The translations under genes were made by a program, and so were the position numbers. A DNA stretch of 15,978 nucleotides from DATEPR01 sp036503065 (lineage in GTDB: Bacteria; Actinomycetota; Actinomycetes; Mycobacteriales; Pseudonocardiaceae). The notes under the pieces are model-generated. The model saw nothing but the letters and a program-made list of their open reading frames with translations. It was not told the origin of the DNA and did not search any database. Below, one piece after another: positions 5,270-11,799 of the stretch. How positions within the stretch are numbered: position 1 is the first letter of the stretch; each line of letters opens with the position of its first letter. Location of the stretch: the NCBI GenBank assembly GCA_036503065.1, contig DASXXM010000339.1:1-15978 (forward strand), written 5' to 3'.

Positions 5270-6832
5270 ATGACGGAACAGCTTCCGGCAGCCCACTTTG
5301 CCGAGCCGAGAACGGATCCCGGCCCCAGATCGTTCAATACCGGGCGCGGTGCCGTCCGGCGACACCACCGGGTCGACGTCACGCCGCCCGGTCGGCTGCC
5401 CACCAGCAGGCTGCCATTCGCGGGGTTGCCAGCAGCGCGGTGGGAGTCCCGGTATCGCTGGGCCGTGATCGCCAGTGACGTGCTGGCGACCGTGGTTGCC
5501 GTGTCCCTTGTCGGTGGGTTGGTGGTGCGGGCGCCCGCTCACCGGTTCTGGTCGGTGCCGCTGGATCTCGCGGTGATCACGATCCTCGTGGTGTGCAGTG
5601 CCCTGCCGTTGAACCGGAGTTGGCATCCGAGTGTGCTCGGGCAGGGTGCCGAGGAGTTTCGGCGGCTCGGGCGCGGGTTGGCCACGGCCGTGGTGATCCT
5701 GGCGTTGGGCGGGCTGGCCGGCGGGCTGCCCGACATGCGTGGCTGGGTGTTCGTCGTCGTGCCCGCGGTGGCCGTGTTGGCCACGGCCCAGCGCTACCAG
5801 CTGCGCCGCTTCCTGCATCGGGCCCGTCGGTCGGGACGCTGCCTGCTGCCGGTGCTCGCGGCCGGCGGGGCGGACACCGTGCAGGACCTGATCAACCGCA
5901 CCCGCAAGGCGCCGCACCTTGGCTGGCGGGTCGAGGCGGCCTGCACGACCGGCAGGCGGCGCGGCAGCGACGACATCGACGGTGTGCCGGTCGTCGGCGG
6001 CCTGCACGACCTGGCTCGGCACGTCCGGCGTGGGCAGTACCGGATCGTGGCGGTCACCGGGGACGCCTACTGGACGCCGAGCCGACTGCGCCAACTGGCC
6101 TGGGACCTGGAGGGCAGCGACGCCGAGATGGTCGTCGCGCCTGTGCTGATGGAGATCGCGGGGCCACGGCTGCACGTGACCGGCGTGCTGGGGATGCCGA
6201 TGCTGCGGGTCACCGCGCCGGTGTTCACCGGGATGCGCCGGGTGATCAAGGAGATCGTGGACCGGGCCGGCGCCGCCGTGCTGCTCACGCTGTTCGCGCC
6301 GGTGCTGCTGGCCGTGGCGCTCGCGGTGGCGGTGGACAGCCGGGGTGGCGTGTTCTACCGGCAGCGGCGGGTGGGCAAGGACGGCCGCGAGTTCACGATC
6401 ATCAAGTTCCGCACGATGGTGCGCAACGCCGACGCGCTGCGGGTCAAGCTGACCGGCGCCAACGAGGGCGCGGGCCTGCTGTTCAAGATGCGCCGCGACC
6501 CCAGGGTGACCACAGTGGGCACGGTGTTGCGCCGCTGGTCCCTTGATGAACTGCCCCAACTGTTCAACGTGCTGGCCGGCGCCATGTCCCTGGTCGGGCC
6601 GCGGCCGCCGCTGCCGGACGAGACCGCGCGGTACGGACCGGACGTCCGGCGGCGCCTGCTGGTCAAGCCGGGGCTGACCGGCATGTGGCAGATCAGCGGC
6701 CGCAGCGACCTGTCCTGGGACGAGGCCGTGCGGCTGGACCTGCGTTACGTCGAGGACTGGTCGCTCGCACTGGACGCGGTCATCCTCTGGAAAACCGCAC
6801 GAGCCGTGTTCCGCGGCGACGGCGCCTACTAG
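5270..6832 (+). CDS. Polyprenyl-phosphate sugar-phosphate transferase (WbaP/WcaJ type)
   Basis: A 520-residue integral membrane enzyme, the probable first committed step of glycan assembly. It would transfer a sugar-1-phosphate from a nucleotide sugar to undecaprenyl (or similar) phosphate. ATG 5270 follows ACGGAG by 8 bases. After a disordered Pro/Arg-rich N-terminus come four predicted membrane segments (about 64-86, 96-114, 136-153, 158-175), a central Rossmann-like domain (about 190-320), a hydrophobic re-entrant segment (332-356), and the catalytic domain. That domain carries FYRQRRVGKDGREFTIIKFRTM, RRWSLDELPQLFNVL with the Asp-Glu dyad D426/E427, SLVGPRPPLP, and KPGLTGMWQISGRS. All hallmark motifs of the bacterial sugar transferase family are intact, and the length is normal. 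Sugar specificity cannot be read from sequence. It opens the operon; its stop overlaps the next gene's ribosome-binding site. Confidence 0.94.
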   Translation: MTEQLPAAHFAEPRTDPGPRSFNTGRGAVRRHHRVDVTPPGRLPTSRLPFAGLPAARWESRYRWAVIASDVLATVVAVSLVGGLVVRAPAHRFWSVPLDLAVITILVVCSALPLNRSWHPSVLGQGAEEFRRLGRGLATAVVILALGGLAGGLPDMRGWVFVVVPAVAVLATAQRYQLRRFLHRARRSGRCLLPVLAAGGADTVQDLINRTRKAPHLGWRVEAACTTGRRRGSDDIDGVPVVGGLHDLARHVRRGQYRIVAVTGDAYWTPSRLRQLAWDLEGSDAEMVVAPVLMEIAGPRLHVTGVLGMPMLRVTAPVFTGMRRVIKEIVDRAGAAVLLTLFAPVLLAVALAVAVDSRGGVFYRQRRVGKDGREFTIIKFRTMVRNADALRVKLTGANEGAGLLFKMRRDPRVTTVGTVLRRWSLDELPQLFNVLAGAMSLVGPRPPLPDETARYGPDVRRRLLVKPGLTGMWQISGRSDLSWDEAVRLDLRYVEDWSLALDAVILWKTARAVFRGDGAY

Positions 6833-6844
6833 GAGGTCATTGCC

Positions 6845-7717
6845 ATGATCAGCAGGTTCCGGATCCGGCGCGTGGGTGTCACGACCCTACTGGTCGCGCT
6901 GGCCGCGACCGGTGCCGTCGCGCTCGCGGCCCCGGCGTCGGCCGACACCGTCGGCGTGGCGCTGACCGTCTCCCCGTCGACGGTCACGGTCGGCAACTCG
7001 GTCACCGTCACCGAGACCATCACCAACACCAACGGTTTCACCATCCTGCAACCGAAGGTGCAGCTGCACAGCACCCCGGACAACCTCACCGGCATCACCA
7101 CGCTGTCCAGTTGCAACCCGGGGACGGGCGGCACGTGCGGCACCCTCTCCAACGGCTACCAGGCCACCCTCGGCGCGGCGATCAGCGGCAACTCGTCGGC
7201 GACTGTGACGTTCACGCTGGCCGTCGACACGACCGCGCCGAGTTCCGTGGAAACGCTGGTGGGCCAGCTCGTCGCGACGAACTTCGGGACCGGTCCGGTG
7301 AACGGACCGACACTGACCATCAACGCGCTGGCCGATCTCGGCGTCACGCTGACCGGCAAGCCCGATCCCGGCCTGCTGTCGATGACGCTCGACTTCACCG
7401 TCAAGGTGACCAACAACGGGCCCGGCACCGAGGTCGGCGCGACCTACACCGCGACGGCGACGTCCGGTTTGGACATCAGCTCGACGTCCACCTGCGCGGG
7501 GCACGACAACACCGCGACGTGCACGATCGGCTCGATTCCGGCAGGCGGCTCGGCGACGGCCAAGTTCAACGTCCCGATCGGACTGTTGGACATCGGCATT
7601 CCGTTCACGTTCAGCGTGACCCGCACCACATCGACGCCGACCGACCCGAACCCGGCCAACGACACGTCGACGACCGAGTGCACCGCGGTGAGCGTGCTGC
7701 TGGCCAGTTGCGGGTGA
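6845..7717 (+). CDS. Secreted protein with two DUF11-like beta-sandwich repeats
   Basis: A 290-residue exported protein. ATG 6845 is preceded by an ideal AGGAGGT (6831-6837) that overlaps the TAG of the upstream transferase, so the two are probably translationally coupled. A signal peptide (RIRR then VGVTTLLVALAATGAVALA) ends near PASA at residue 33. Two repeats follow, about 35-158 and 160-285, each with the DUF11 pattern: VTVGNSVTVTETITNTNG in the first and LDFTVKVTNNGPGTEVGATY in the second, then a Cys-containing loop (SSCNPGTGGTCG; STCAGHDNTATC) and an NPAND-like end. The paired cysteines suggest disulfides. There is no LPXTG motif, membrane anchor or catalytic motif, so it is probably released or held non-covalently. 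Its place inside a glycan operon suggests a role in glycan export, attachment or surface assembly, which is inference. Confidence 0.82.
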   Translation: MISRFRIRRVGVTTLLVALAATGAVALAAPASADTVGVALTVSPSTVTVGNSVTVTETITNTNGFTILQPKVQLHSTPDNLTGITTLSSCNPGTGGTCGTLSNGYQATLGAAISGNSSATVTFTLAVDTTAPSSVETLVGQLVATNFGTGPVNGPTLTINALADLGVTLTGKPDPGLLSMTLDFTVKVTNNGPGTEVGATYTATATSGLDISSTSTCAGHDNTATCTIGSIPAGGSATAKFNVPIGLLDIGIPFTFSVTRTTSTPTDPNPANDTSTTECTAVSVLLASCG

Positions 7718-7721
7718 AACG

Positions 7722-7748
7722 TTTGCCCGTCGTTTCGCGAACTACGCT
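7722..7748 (+). promoter_or_regulatory. Possible internal promoter before the dehydrogenase gene
   Basis: The 67-base gap after the DUF11-like gene is the largest in the operon. It contains TTTGCC (7722-7727) and TACGCT (7743-7748), the latter fitting TAnnnT, at a short 15-base spacing. An internal start could uncouple the sugar-modifying genes from the transferase. The evidence is weak. Confidence 0.22.
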
Positions 7749-7784
7749 ACGCAGCCTGTAACCGGCGTGAAGGGGGAGCACCAC

Positions 7785-8882
7785 ATGGAACGGCGACGCT
7801 TCGGGCTCGCGGTGATCGGCGCAGGCTACTGGGGACCGAACCTGGTCCGCACGGCCCAACTCACTGAGGGTGTGCGCCTGGACTACCTGTGCGACCTGGA
7901 CATCAGCCGGGCCGAGCGGGTGCTCGGCGAGTACTCCACGATCCGTGCCACCAACTCGCTGGACGAGGTGCTCGCCGATCCGGAGGTGGCGGCGGTCGCG
8001 ATCGCCACCCCGGCGGCGACGCACCTGCCGGTGGCGCGGGCGGCGCTGGCGGCCGGCAAGCACGTGCTGGTGGAGAAGCCGCTCGCGGCGAACCTGAGCG
8101 ACGGCATCGACCTGGTCGAACAGGCGGAGGAAGCCGGTCTGGTGCTGATGCTGGACCACACCTACTGCTACACCCCCGCCGTCGCGCACCTGCGTGAGCT
8201 GGTGCGCGGCGGCGGGATCGGCACCATTCAGTACATGGACTCGGTGCGCATCAACCTGGGCCTGGTTCAGTCCGATGTGGACGTTCTGTGGGACCTGGCG
8301 CCGCACGACCTCTCGGTGTTCCTGTCGGTGCTGCCGGACGACGTGACCCCGGTCGCGGTGGCGGCGCACGGCGCGGACCCGATCGGCGCGGGCCGGGCCT
8401 GCGTCGGGCATCTGACGTTGGAGCTGTCCAACGGCGCGATCGCGCACGTGCACGTGAACTGGCTGTCCCCCACGAAGGTCCGCACCATGGTGTTCGGTGG
8501 TTCCACCCACACGGTGGTGTGGGACGACCTGAACCCGACGCAGCGGCTGTCCATCTACAACCGTGGCGTGGACAGGAAGACCGAGGAGGAGGTCGGCGCG
8601 GACGTGCGGGCGCAGACCATCGTGTCCTACCGCACCGGCGACATGGTCGCACCAGCCCTGCCGGAGCGGGAGGCGCTGCGCGGTGTGATGACCGAGTTCG
8701 CGGCGTCGATCACCGAGGGCCGCAGACCGCTGACCGACGGCTGGTCGGGCGTGCGGGTACTGTCCATTCTGGAGTCCGCCTCGGCCAGCCTCGACGAGGG
8801 CGGCGTGTTCATGCCGATCATGAGCGTCAACGAGAATGCCAACGACTTCATCCTGGACGCACGAGAAGAGGCCAACGCGTGA
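7785..8882 (+). CDS. Gfo/Idh/MocA-family sugar dehydrogenase, WlbA/WbpB-like
   Basis: A 365-residue NAD(P)-dependent oxidoreductase. ATG 7785 follows AAGGGGGAG (7770-7778) by 6 bases; GTG 7767 upstream would put the ribosome-binding site inside the gene. The N-terminal Rossmann fold has VIGAGYWGPNLVR (about 10-22), and VLVEKPLA carries the family's EKP motif (E97, K98, P99). The C-terminal domain has DHTYCYTPA and WDLAPHDLS, where H174 corresponds to the usual catalytic His. The best-known relatives with this pattern oxidise C3 of UDP-GlcNAcA in di-N-acetylated uronic acid pathways (WlbA/WbpB). That pathway needs a PLP aminotransferase and an acetyltransferase, which are not in the window, so the substrate is uncertain. 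The TGA stop overlaps the next GTG start by four bases. Confidence 0.86.
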   Translation: MERRRFGLAVIGAGYWGPNLVRTAQLTEGVRLDYLCDLDISRAERVLGEYSTIRATNSLDEVLADPEVAAVAIATPAATHLPVARAALAAGKHVLVEKPLAANLSDGIDLVEQAEEAGLVLMLDHTYCYTPAVAHLRELVRGGGIGTIQYMDSVRINLGLVQSDVDVLWDLAPHDLSVFLSVLPDDVTPVAVAAHGADPIGAGRACVGHLTLELSNGAIAHVHVNWLSPTKVRTMVFGGSTHTVVWDDLNPTQRLSIYNRGVDRKTEEEVGADVRAQTIVSYRTGDMVAPALPEREALRGVMTEFAASITEGRRPLTDGWSGVRVLSILESASASLDEGGVFMPIMSVNENANDFILDAREEANA

Positions 8883-9862
8883 GTTCCCAACCGATCACCG
8901 GGCAGCGAATCCTGGTCACCGGCGGGGCCGGCACGATCGGGTCGGCCGTGGTCGACCTGCTGGTCGACGCGGGCGCGGACGTCCTGGTGCTGGACAACTT
9001 CGTGCGCGGGCGCAGGGCGAACCTGGCCGGTGCCGCGGCGCGGGCCGGCGGCCGGCTGACCGTGATCGAGGGCGACATCAACGACCGGCCACTGGTCGGC
9101 GAGCTGATGCGCGGTGTCGACGTGCTGTTCCACCTGGCCGCGATCAGGATCACGCAGTGCGCGCAGCAACCGCGGCTGGCGCTGGAGTGCCTTGTGGACG
9201 GTACGTTCACGGTCCTGGAGGCGGCGGCCGCGGCCGATGTCGGCAAGGTGATCGCGTCATCGTCGGCGTCGGTGTACGGGTTGGCCGAGCAGTTCCCGAC
9301 CACGGAACGGCATCACCCGTACAACAACGACACGTTCTACGGCGCGGCCAAGGCGTTCAACGAGGGTATGCTCCGCAGCTTCCACGCGATGTACGGGCTG
9401 GACTACGTGGCGCTGCGCTACTTCAACGTGTACGGGCCGCGGATGGACACGCACGGCCGGTACACCGAGGTCTTCATCCGCTGGATGGAACGCATCGCGG
9501 CGGGCCAGCCGCCGCTGATCTTCGGTGACGGCGACGAGACCATGGACTTCGTGCACGTGCACGACATCGCGCGGGCCAACGTGCTCGCGGCCCGGGCCGA
9601 CGTGACCAACGCCACCTACAACATCGCCAGCGGCACCGAGACCAGCCTGCGCGGCCTCGCCGACGCCCTGCTCGCCGCGATGGACTCGGACCTGGTGCCA
9701 GCACACGGCCCGGCCCGGGAGACCGGCGGCGGCGTGAGCCGGCGCCTTGCGGACGTCTCGGCCGCGGCCCACGACCTCGGCTGGCACGCGGAGATCAAGC
9801 TGGCTGACGGCCTACGCGGGCTGGTCGAGTGGTGGACCGAGTCGAACGCGGTCAAGGTCTGA
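8879..9862 (+). CDS. GalE-type NAD-dependent epimerase/dehydratase (extended SDR)
   Basis: A 327-residue extended short-chain dehydrogenase acting on a nucleotide sugar. GTG 8879 overlaps the preceding stop (GTGA), with a purine-rich AGAAGAGG just upstream. It has the NAD-binding GGAGTIGS (15-22), VLVLDNFVRGRR, the SSSASVYG strand (127-134), the catalytic Y154-x3-K158 (FYGAAK), ALRYFNVYGPRMD, and DETMDFVHVHDIARA for the nucleotide-sugar pocket. Lacking dehydratase-specific features that I can recognise, a UDP-hexose or UDP-hexuronate 4-epimerase is most likely, but a dehydratase cannot be excluded. Four-base overlap with the dehydrogenase and a two-base gap to the hydroxylase imply coordinated synthesis, as expected for consecutive steps on one sugar nucleotide. 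Confidence 0.88.
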   Translation: MSSQPITGQRILVTGGAGTIGSAVVDLLVDAGADVLVLDNFVRGRRANLAGAAARAGGRLTVIEGDINDRPLVGELMRGVDVLFHLAAIRITQCAQQPRLALECLVDGTFTVLEAAAAADVGKVIASSSASVYGLAEQFPTTERHHPYNNDTFYGAAKAFNEGMLRSFHAMYGLDYVALRYFNVYGPRMDTHGRYTEVFIRWMERIAAGQPPLIFGDGDETMDFVHVHDIARANVLAARADVTNATYNIASGTETSLRGLADALLAAMDSDLVPAHGPARETGGGVSRRLADVSAAAHDLGWHAEIKLADGLRGLVEWWTESNAVKV

Positions 9863-9864
9863 TC

Positions 9865-11421
9865 ATGGCCAGCATCCGGTACCTGGGGCACGCGGGTTTC
9901 GTGGTCAGCCACGCAGGGCGGCGGATCCTGATGGATCCGTGGTTCTTCCCGGCGTTCCTCGACTCGTGGTTTCCCTATCCGGACAACCGGAACCTGTTGG
10001 CCGAGGTGGTCACCGAACGCTTCGACCACCTCTACGTCTCGCACGCGCACGAGGACCACTTCGACCGCACGCTGCTGGCGCGGCTGGACCGGTCGACCCC
10101 GGTGATCGTGGCGAACTACCGGTCGAAGGTGATGGTCAAGCGGTTCCGCGAGCTGGGCTTCACGGACGTGACGGCTTTGGCGCACCGGGAGTCGGTCGAA
10201 CTGGCGCCCGGGTTCACCGCGACCATGTACCTGGACACCAGCCACAAGGAGGACAGCGGCCTCCTGCTGGACATGGACGGCTTCCGCTTCCTGGACCTCA
10301 ACGACTGCAACACGCCGATGTCCGAACTACCCAACGATATCGACGTGCTGGCCGCGCAGTATTCGGGCGCGATGTGGTACCCGAACTGCTACGACTACCC
10401 GCCGCAGGTGATGGCGGCCAAGGTCACCGGCGTGTGCGACGACCTGATGGACACGCTCTACCGGAAGGTCCGGATCACCAACGCACGGTGGTACCTGCCC
10501 TCGGCGGGCCCGGCGTGCTTCCTTGACCCGGAACTGGCCGATTACAACGACCGCGATGCCACCATCTTCCCGCTGTGGGAACAGAAGGCGGACGAGTTCG
10601 CGGCGGCCTGCCCGGACGTGTCCGTGCTGCGCGTCGGTCCCGGCGACGACATCGACCTCACCTCCGACACGCTGTCGGTAGCGGGCGACAGTCGCCTGGC
10701 GGAGGACATCGCGGCCTACCGCATCCGCCGCAAGGACGAGTGGCAGCGTTTCCACACCGGCCAGGAGCCGACCGTGGCGATGCCCGAGATCGAGGCGTAC
10801 TTCGGCACCCTGCAACGGTGGAACAAGCGATTCCTCGGCGACTTCAGCAAGGACATCCGACTCGTTTCGGGAACGGACAACTGGCACGTGCGCCTCGGCC
10901 GGCTCGCCGAGGACTTCGTGATCGAGGGCGAGGAGCCCTACGACCCGGAGTACACGCTGCTGATGTCGCCACGGGTGCTGCGTGCGGTGATCGACGGCAC
11001 GGTGGGCTGGGAGGAGGCCCTGCTGTCCATGCGGGTGGGCCTGCACCGGCACCCCGACCTGTTCGACCTGACGTTCATGAGCCTCCTGCGCTACGGCAAC
11101 CAGCCTGCGCAGACCATGCAGATGCTGCGCGAGCGCCAGAACACCGAGACCATCGAACGGGACGGCCTGCGGTTGCAGCGCTTCTGCCCGCACGCCGGCG
11201 AGGACCTGAGCTTCGCCGACATCCGCGACGGCGTGATCGAGTGCCCGCGGCACCACTGGATGTGGGACGCCAGATCCGGCCGGTGCATCGACAAGGGCAC
11301 CGTTCCGCTGCGGGTTGAGGTTCTCAACGCCGACGACCCCGCACTCTGCCGGACGGGTGAAACCGACGCTGTCGCCGCGATGTCCGCCCCGGACCGGAAC
11401 CCGAGGGCCGACACTAGATAG
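9865..11421 (+). CDS. MBL-fold plus Rieske [2Fe-2S] protein, NamH/CMAH-like sugar hydroxylase candidate
   Basis: A 518-residue protein. ATG 9865 lies two bases after the epimerase stop, with AAGGT 6 bases before it. The N-terminal metallo-beta-lactamase-like domain begins IRYLGHAGFVV and has SHAHEDHF with H60, H62, D64 and H65, then DTSHKEDSG and FLDLNDCN as later metal-site stretches. A helical middle (about 290-420) leads to a C-terminal Rieske cluster: C441-P-H443, then C460-P-R-H463-H. This domain pair is characteristic of CMP-Neu5Ac hydroxylase (CMAH) and, in this order and size, of mycobacterial UDP-MurNAc hydroxylase NamH, which converts N-acetyl to N-glycolyl. A similar hydroxylation of a nucleotide sugar made by the two preceding genes is therefore plausible. 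It would need a reductase partner, not seen here. It might instead be the genome's NamH equivalent acting on peptidoglycan precursor. Confidence 0.82.
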   Translation: MASIRYLGHAGFVVSHAGRRILMDPWFFPAFLDSWFPYPDNRNLLAEVVTERFDHLYVSHAHEDHFDRTLLARLDRSTPVIVANYRSKVMVKRFRELGFTDVTALAHRESVELAPGFTATMYLDTSHKEDSGLLLDMDGFRFLDLNDCNTPMSELPNDIDVLAAQYSGAMWYPNCYDYPPQVMAAKVTGVCDDLMDTLYRKVRITNARWYLPSAGPACFLDPELADYNDRDATIFPLWEQKADEFAAACPDVSVLRVGPGDDIDLTSDTLSVAGDSRLAEDIAAYRIRRKDEWQRFHTGQEPTVAMPEIEAYFGTLQRWNKRFLGDFSKDIRLVSGTDNWHVRLGRLAEDFVIEGEEPYDPEYTLLMSPRVLRAVIDGTVGWEEALLSMRVGLHRHPDLFDLTFMSLLRYGNQPAQTMQMLRERQNTETIERDGLRLQRFCPHAGEDLSFADIRDGVIECPRHHWMWDARSGRCIDKGTVPLRVEVLNADDPALCRTGETDAVAAMSAPDRNPRADTR

Positions 11422-11611
11422 CAGGCGCCCGGACCAAGCGCCGACACAGCGACCCCAACGGCCTGGCCTGTGCGCACCATCACACACTGTCACCCTCGCC
11501 TCACCAAAGGGCGGTCCTAGGGCAAATGGTGTAACGGTCGGCTGGTCCAACCCGATTCGCCGATTGACAAACCTTTTCACAACAACGGTGCGCCTGAACG
11601 CGTGAGACAAC

Positions 11612-11653
11612 GTCCGACCTGGTCGGACCACACGTTCGGACACCGACCGAACG
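11612..11653. repeat. Two adjacent perfect inverted repeats in the leader
   Basis: GTCCGAC (11612-11618) pairs with GTCGGAC (11622-11628) around three bases, and CGTTCGG (11633-11639) pairs with CCGAACG (11647-11653) around seven bases. They are only four bases apart. They could be operators or stacked RNA hairpins in a long leader. Confidence 0.5.
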
Positions 11654-11671
11654 CCCTCCACAACGTGACGA

Positions 11672-11702
11672 CTCCGTGACAGAACGGAGATCGCGATATG
11701 GT
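11672..11702 (+). promoter_or_regulatory. Candidate promoter with inverted repeat for the DUF4082 gene
   Basis: TATGGT (11697-11702) fits TAnnnT. The -35 region (around 11674-11681, CCGTGACA) is only a partial match. CTCCGT (11672-11677) and ACGGAG (11684-11689) form a six-base inverted repeat across the -35/spacer, a place where a regulator would compete with RNA polymerase. The transcript would have a leader of about 90 bases. Confidence 0.3.
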
Positions 11703-11799
11703 GGCGCCAGGTCGTTCTCGTCACCTGCGAATGCCTCCGTCCGGAATCATCCGCAAGTTCTGCTAGGTAGGTCCTGGGCTGTTGAGAGGCGAGACGGGC

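Larger units (their letters stand above)
11422..11799. other. Long leader/intergenic region before the DUF4082 giant protein
   Basis: This 378-base stretch carries no convincing gene. It contains an isolated TTGACA (11564-11569) without a good -10 partner, three short inverted repeats in a row (11612-11628, 11633-11653, 11672-11689), a TATGGT -10 candidate (11697-11702) and a purine-rich GAGAGGCGAGACGG before ATG 11800. No clear terminator follows the hydroxylase gene. The next gene therefore probably has its own promoter. Confidence 0.5.

Noticed and set aside
4321..5403. Minus-strand frame of 360 codons overlapping the methyltransferase
   Set aside because: Composition is Pro/Arg/Gly-rich and it lies in another frame of a gene with clear SAM-binding motifs.
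6685..7761. Plus-strand 358-codon frame across the transferase end and DUF11-like gene
   Set aside because: Arg/His/Gln-rich shadow; the true frame has a signal peptide, an ideal ribosome-binding site and repeat structure.
11461..11560. Possible c-di-GMP or c-di-AMP riboswitch before the DUF4082 gene
   Set aside because: A GGGCAAA-like string is present, but the conserved partner segments of those riboswitches could not be found.
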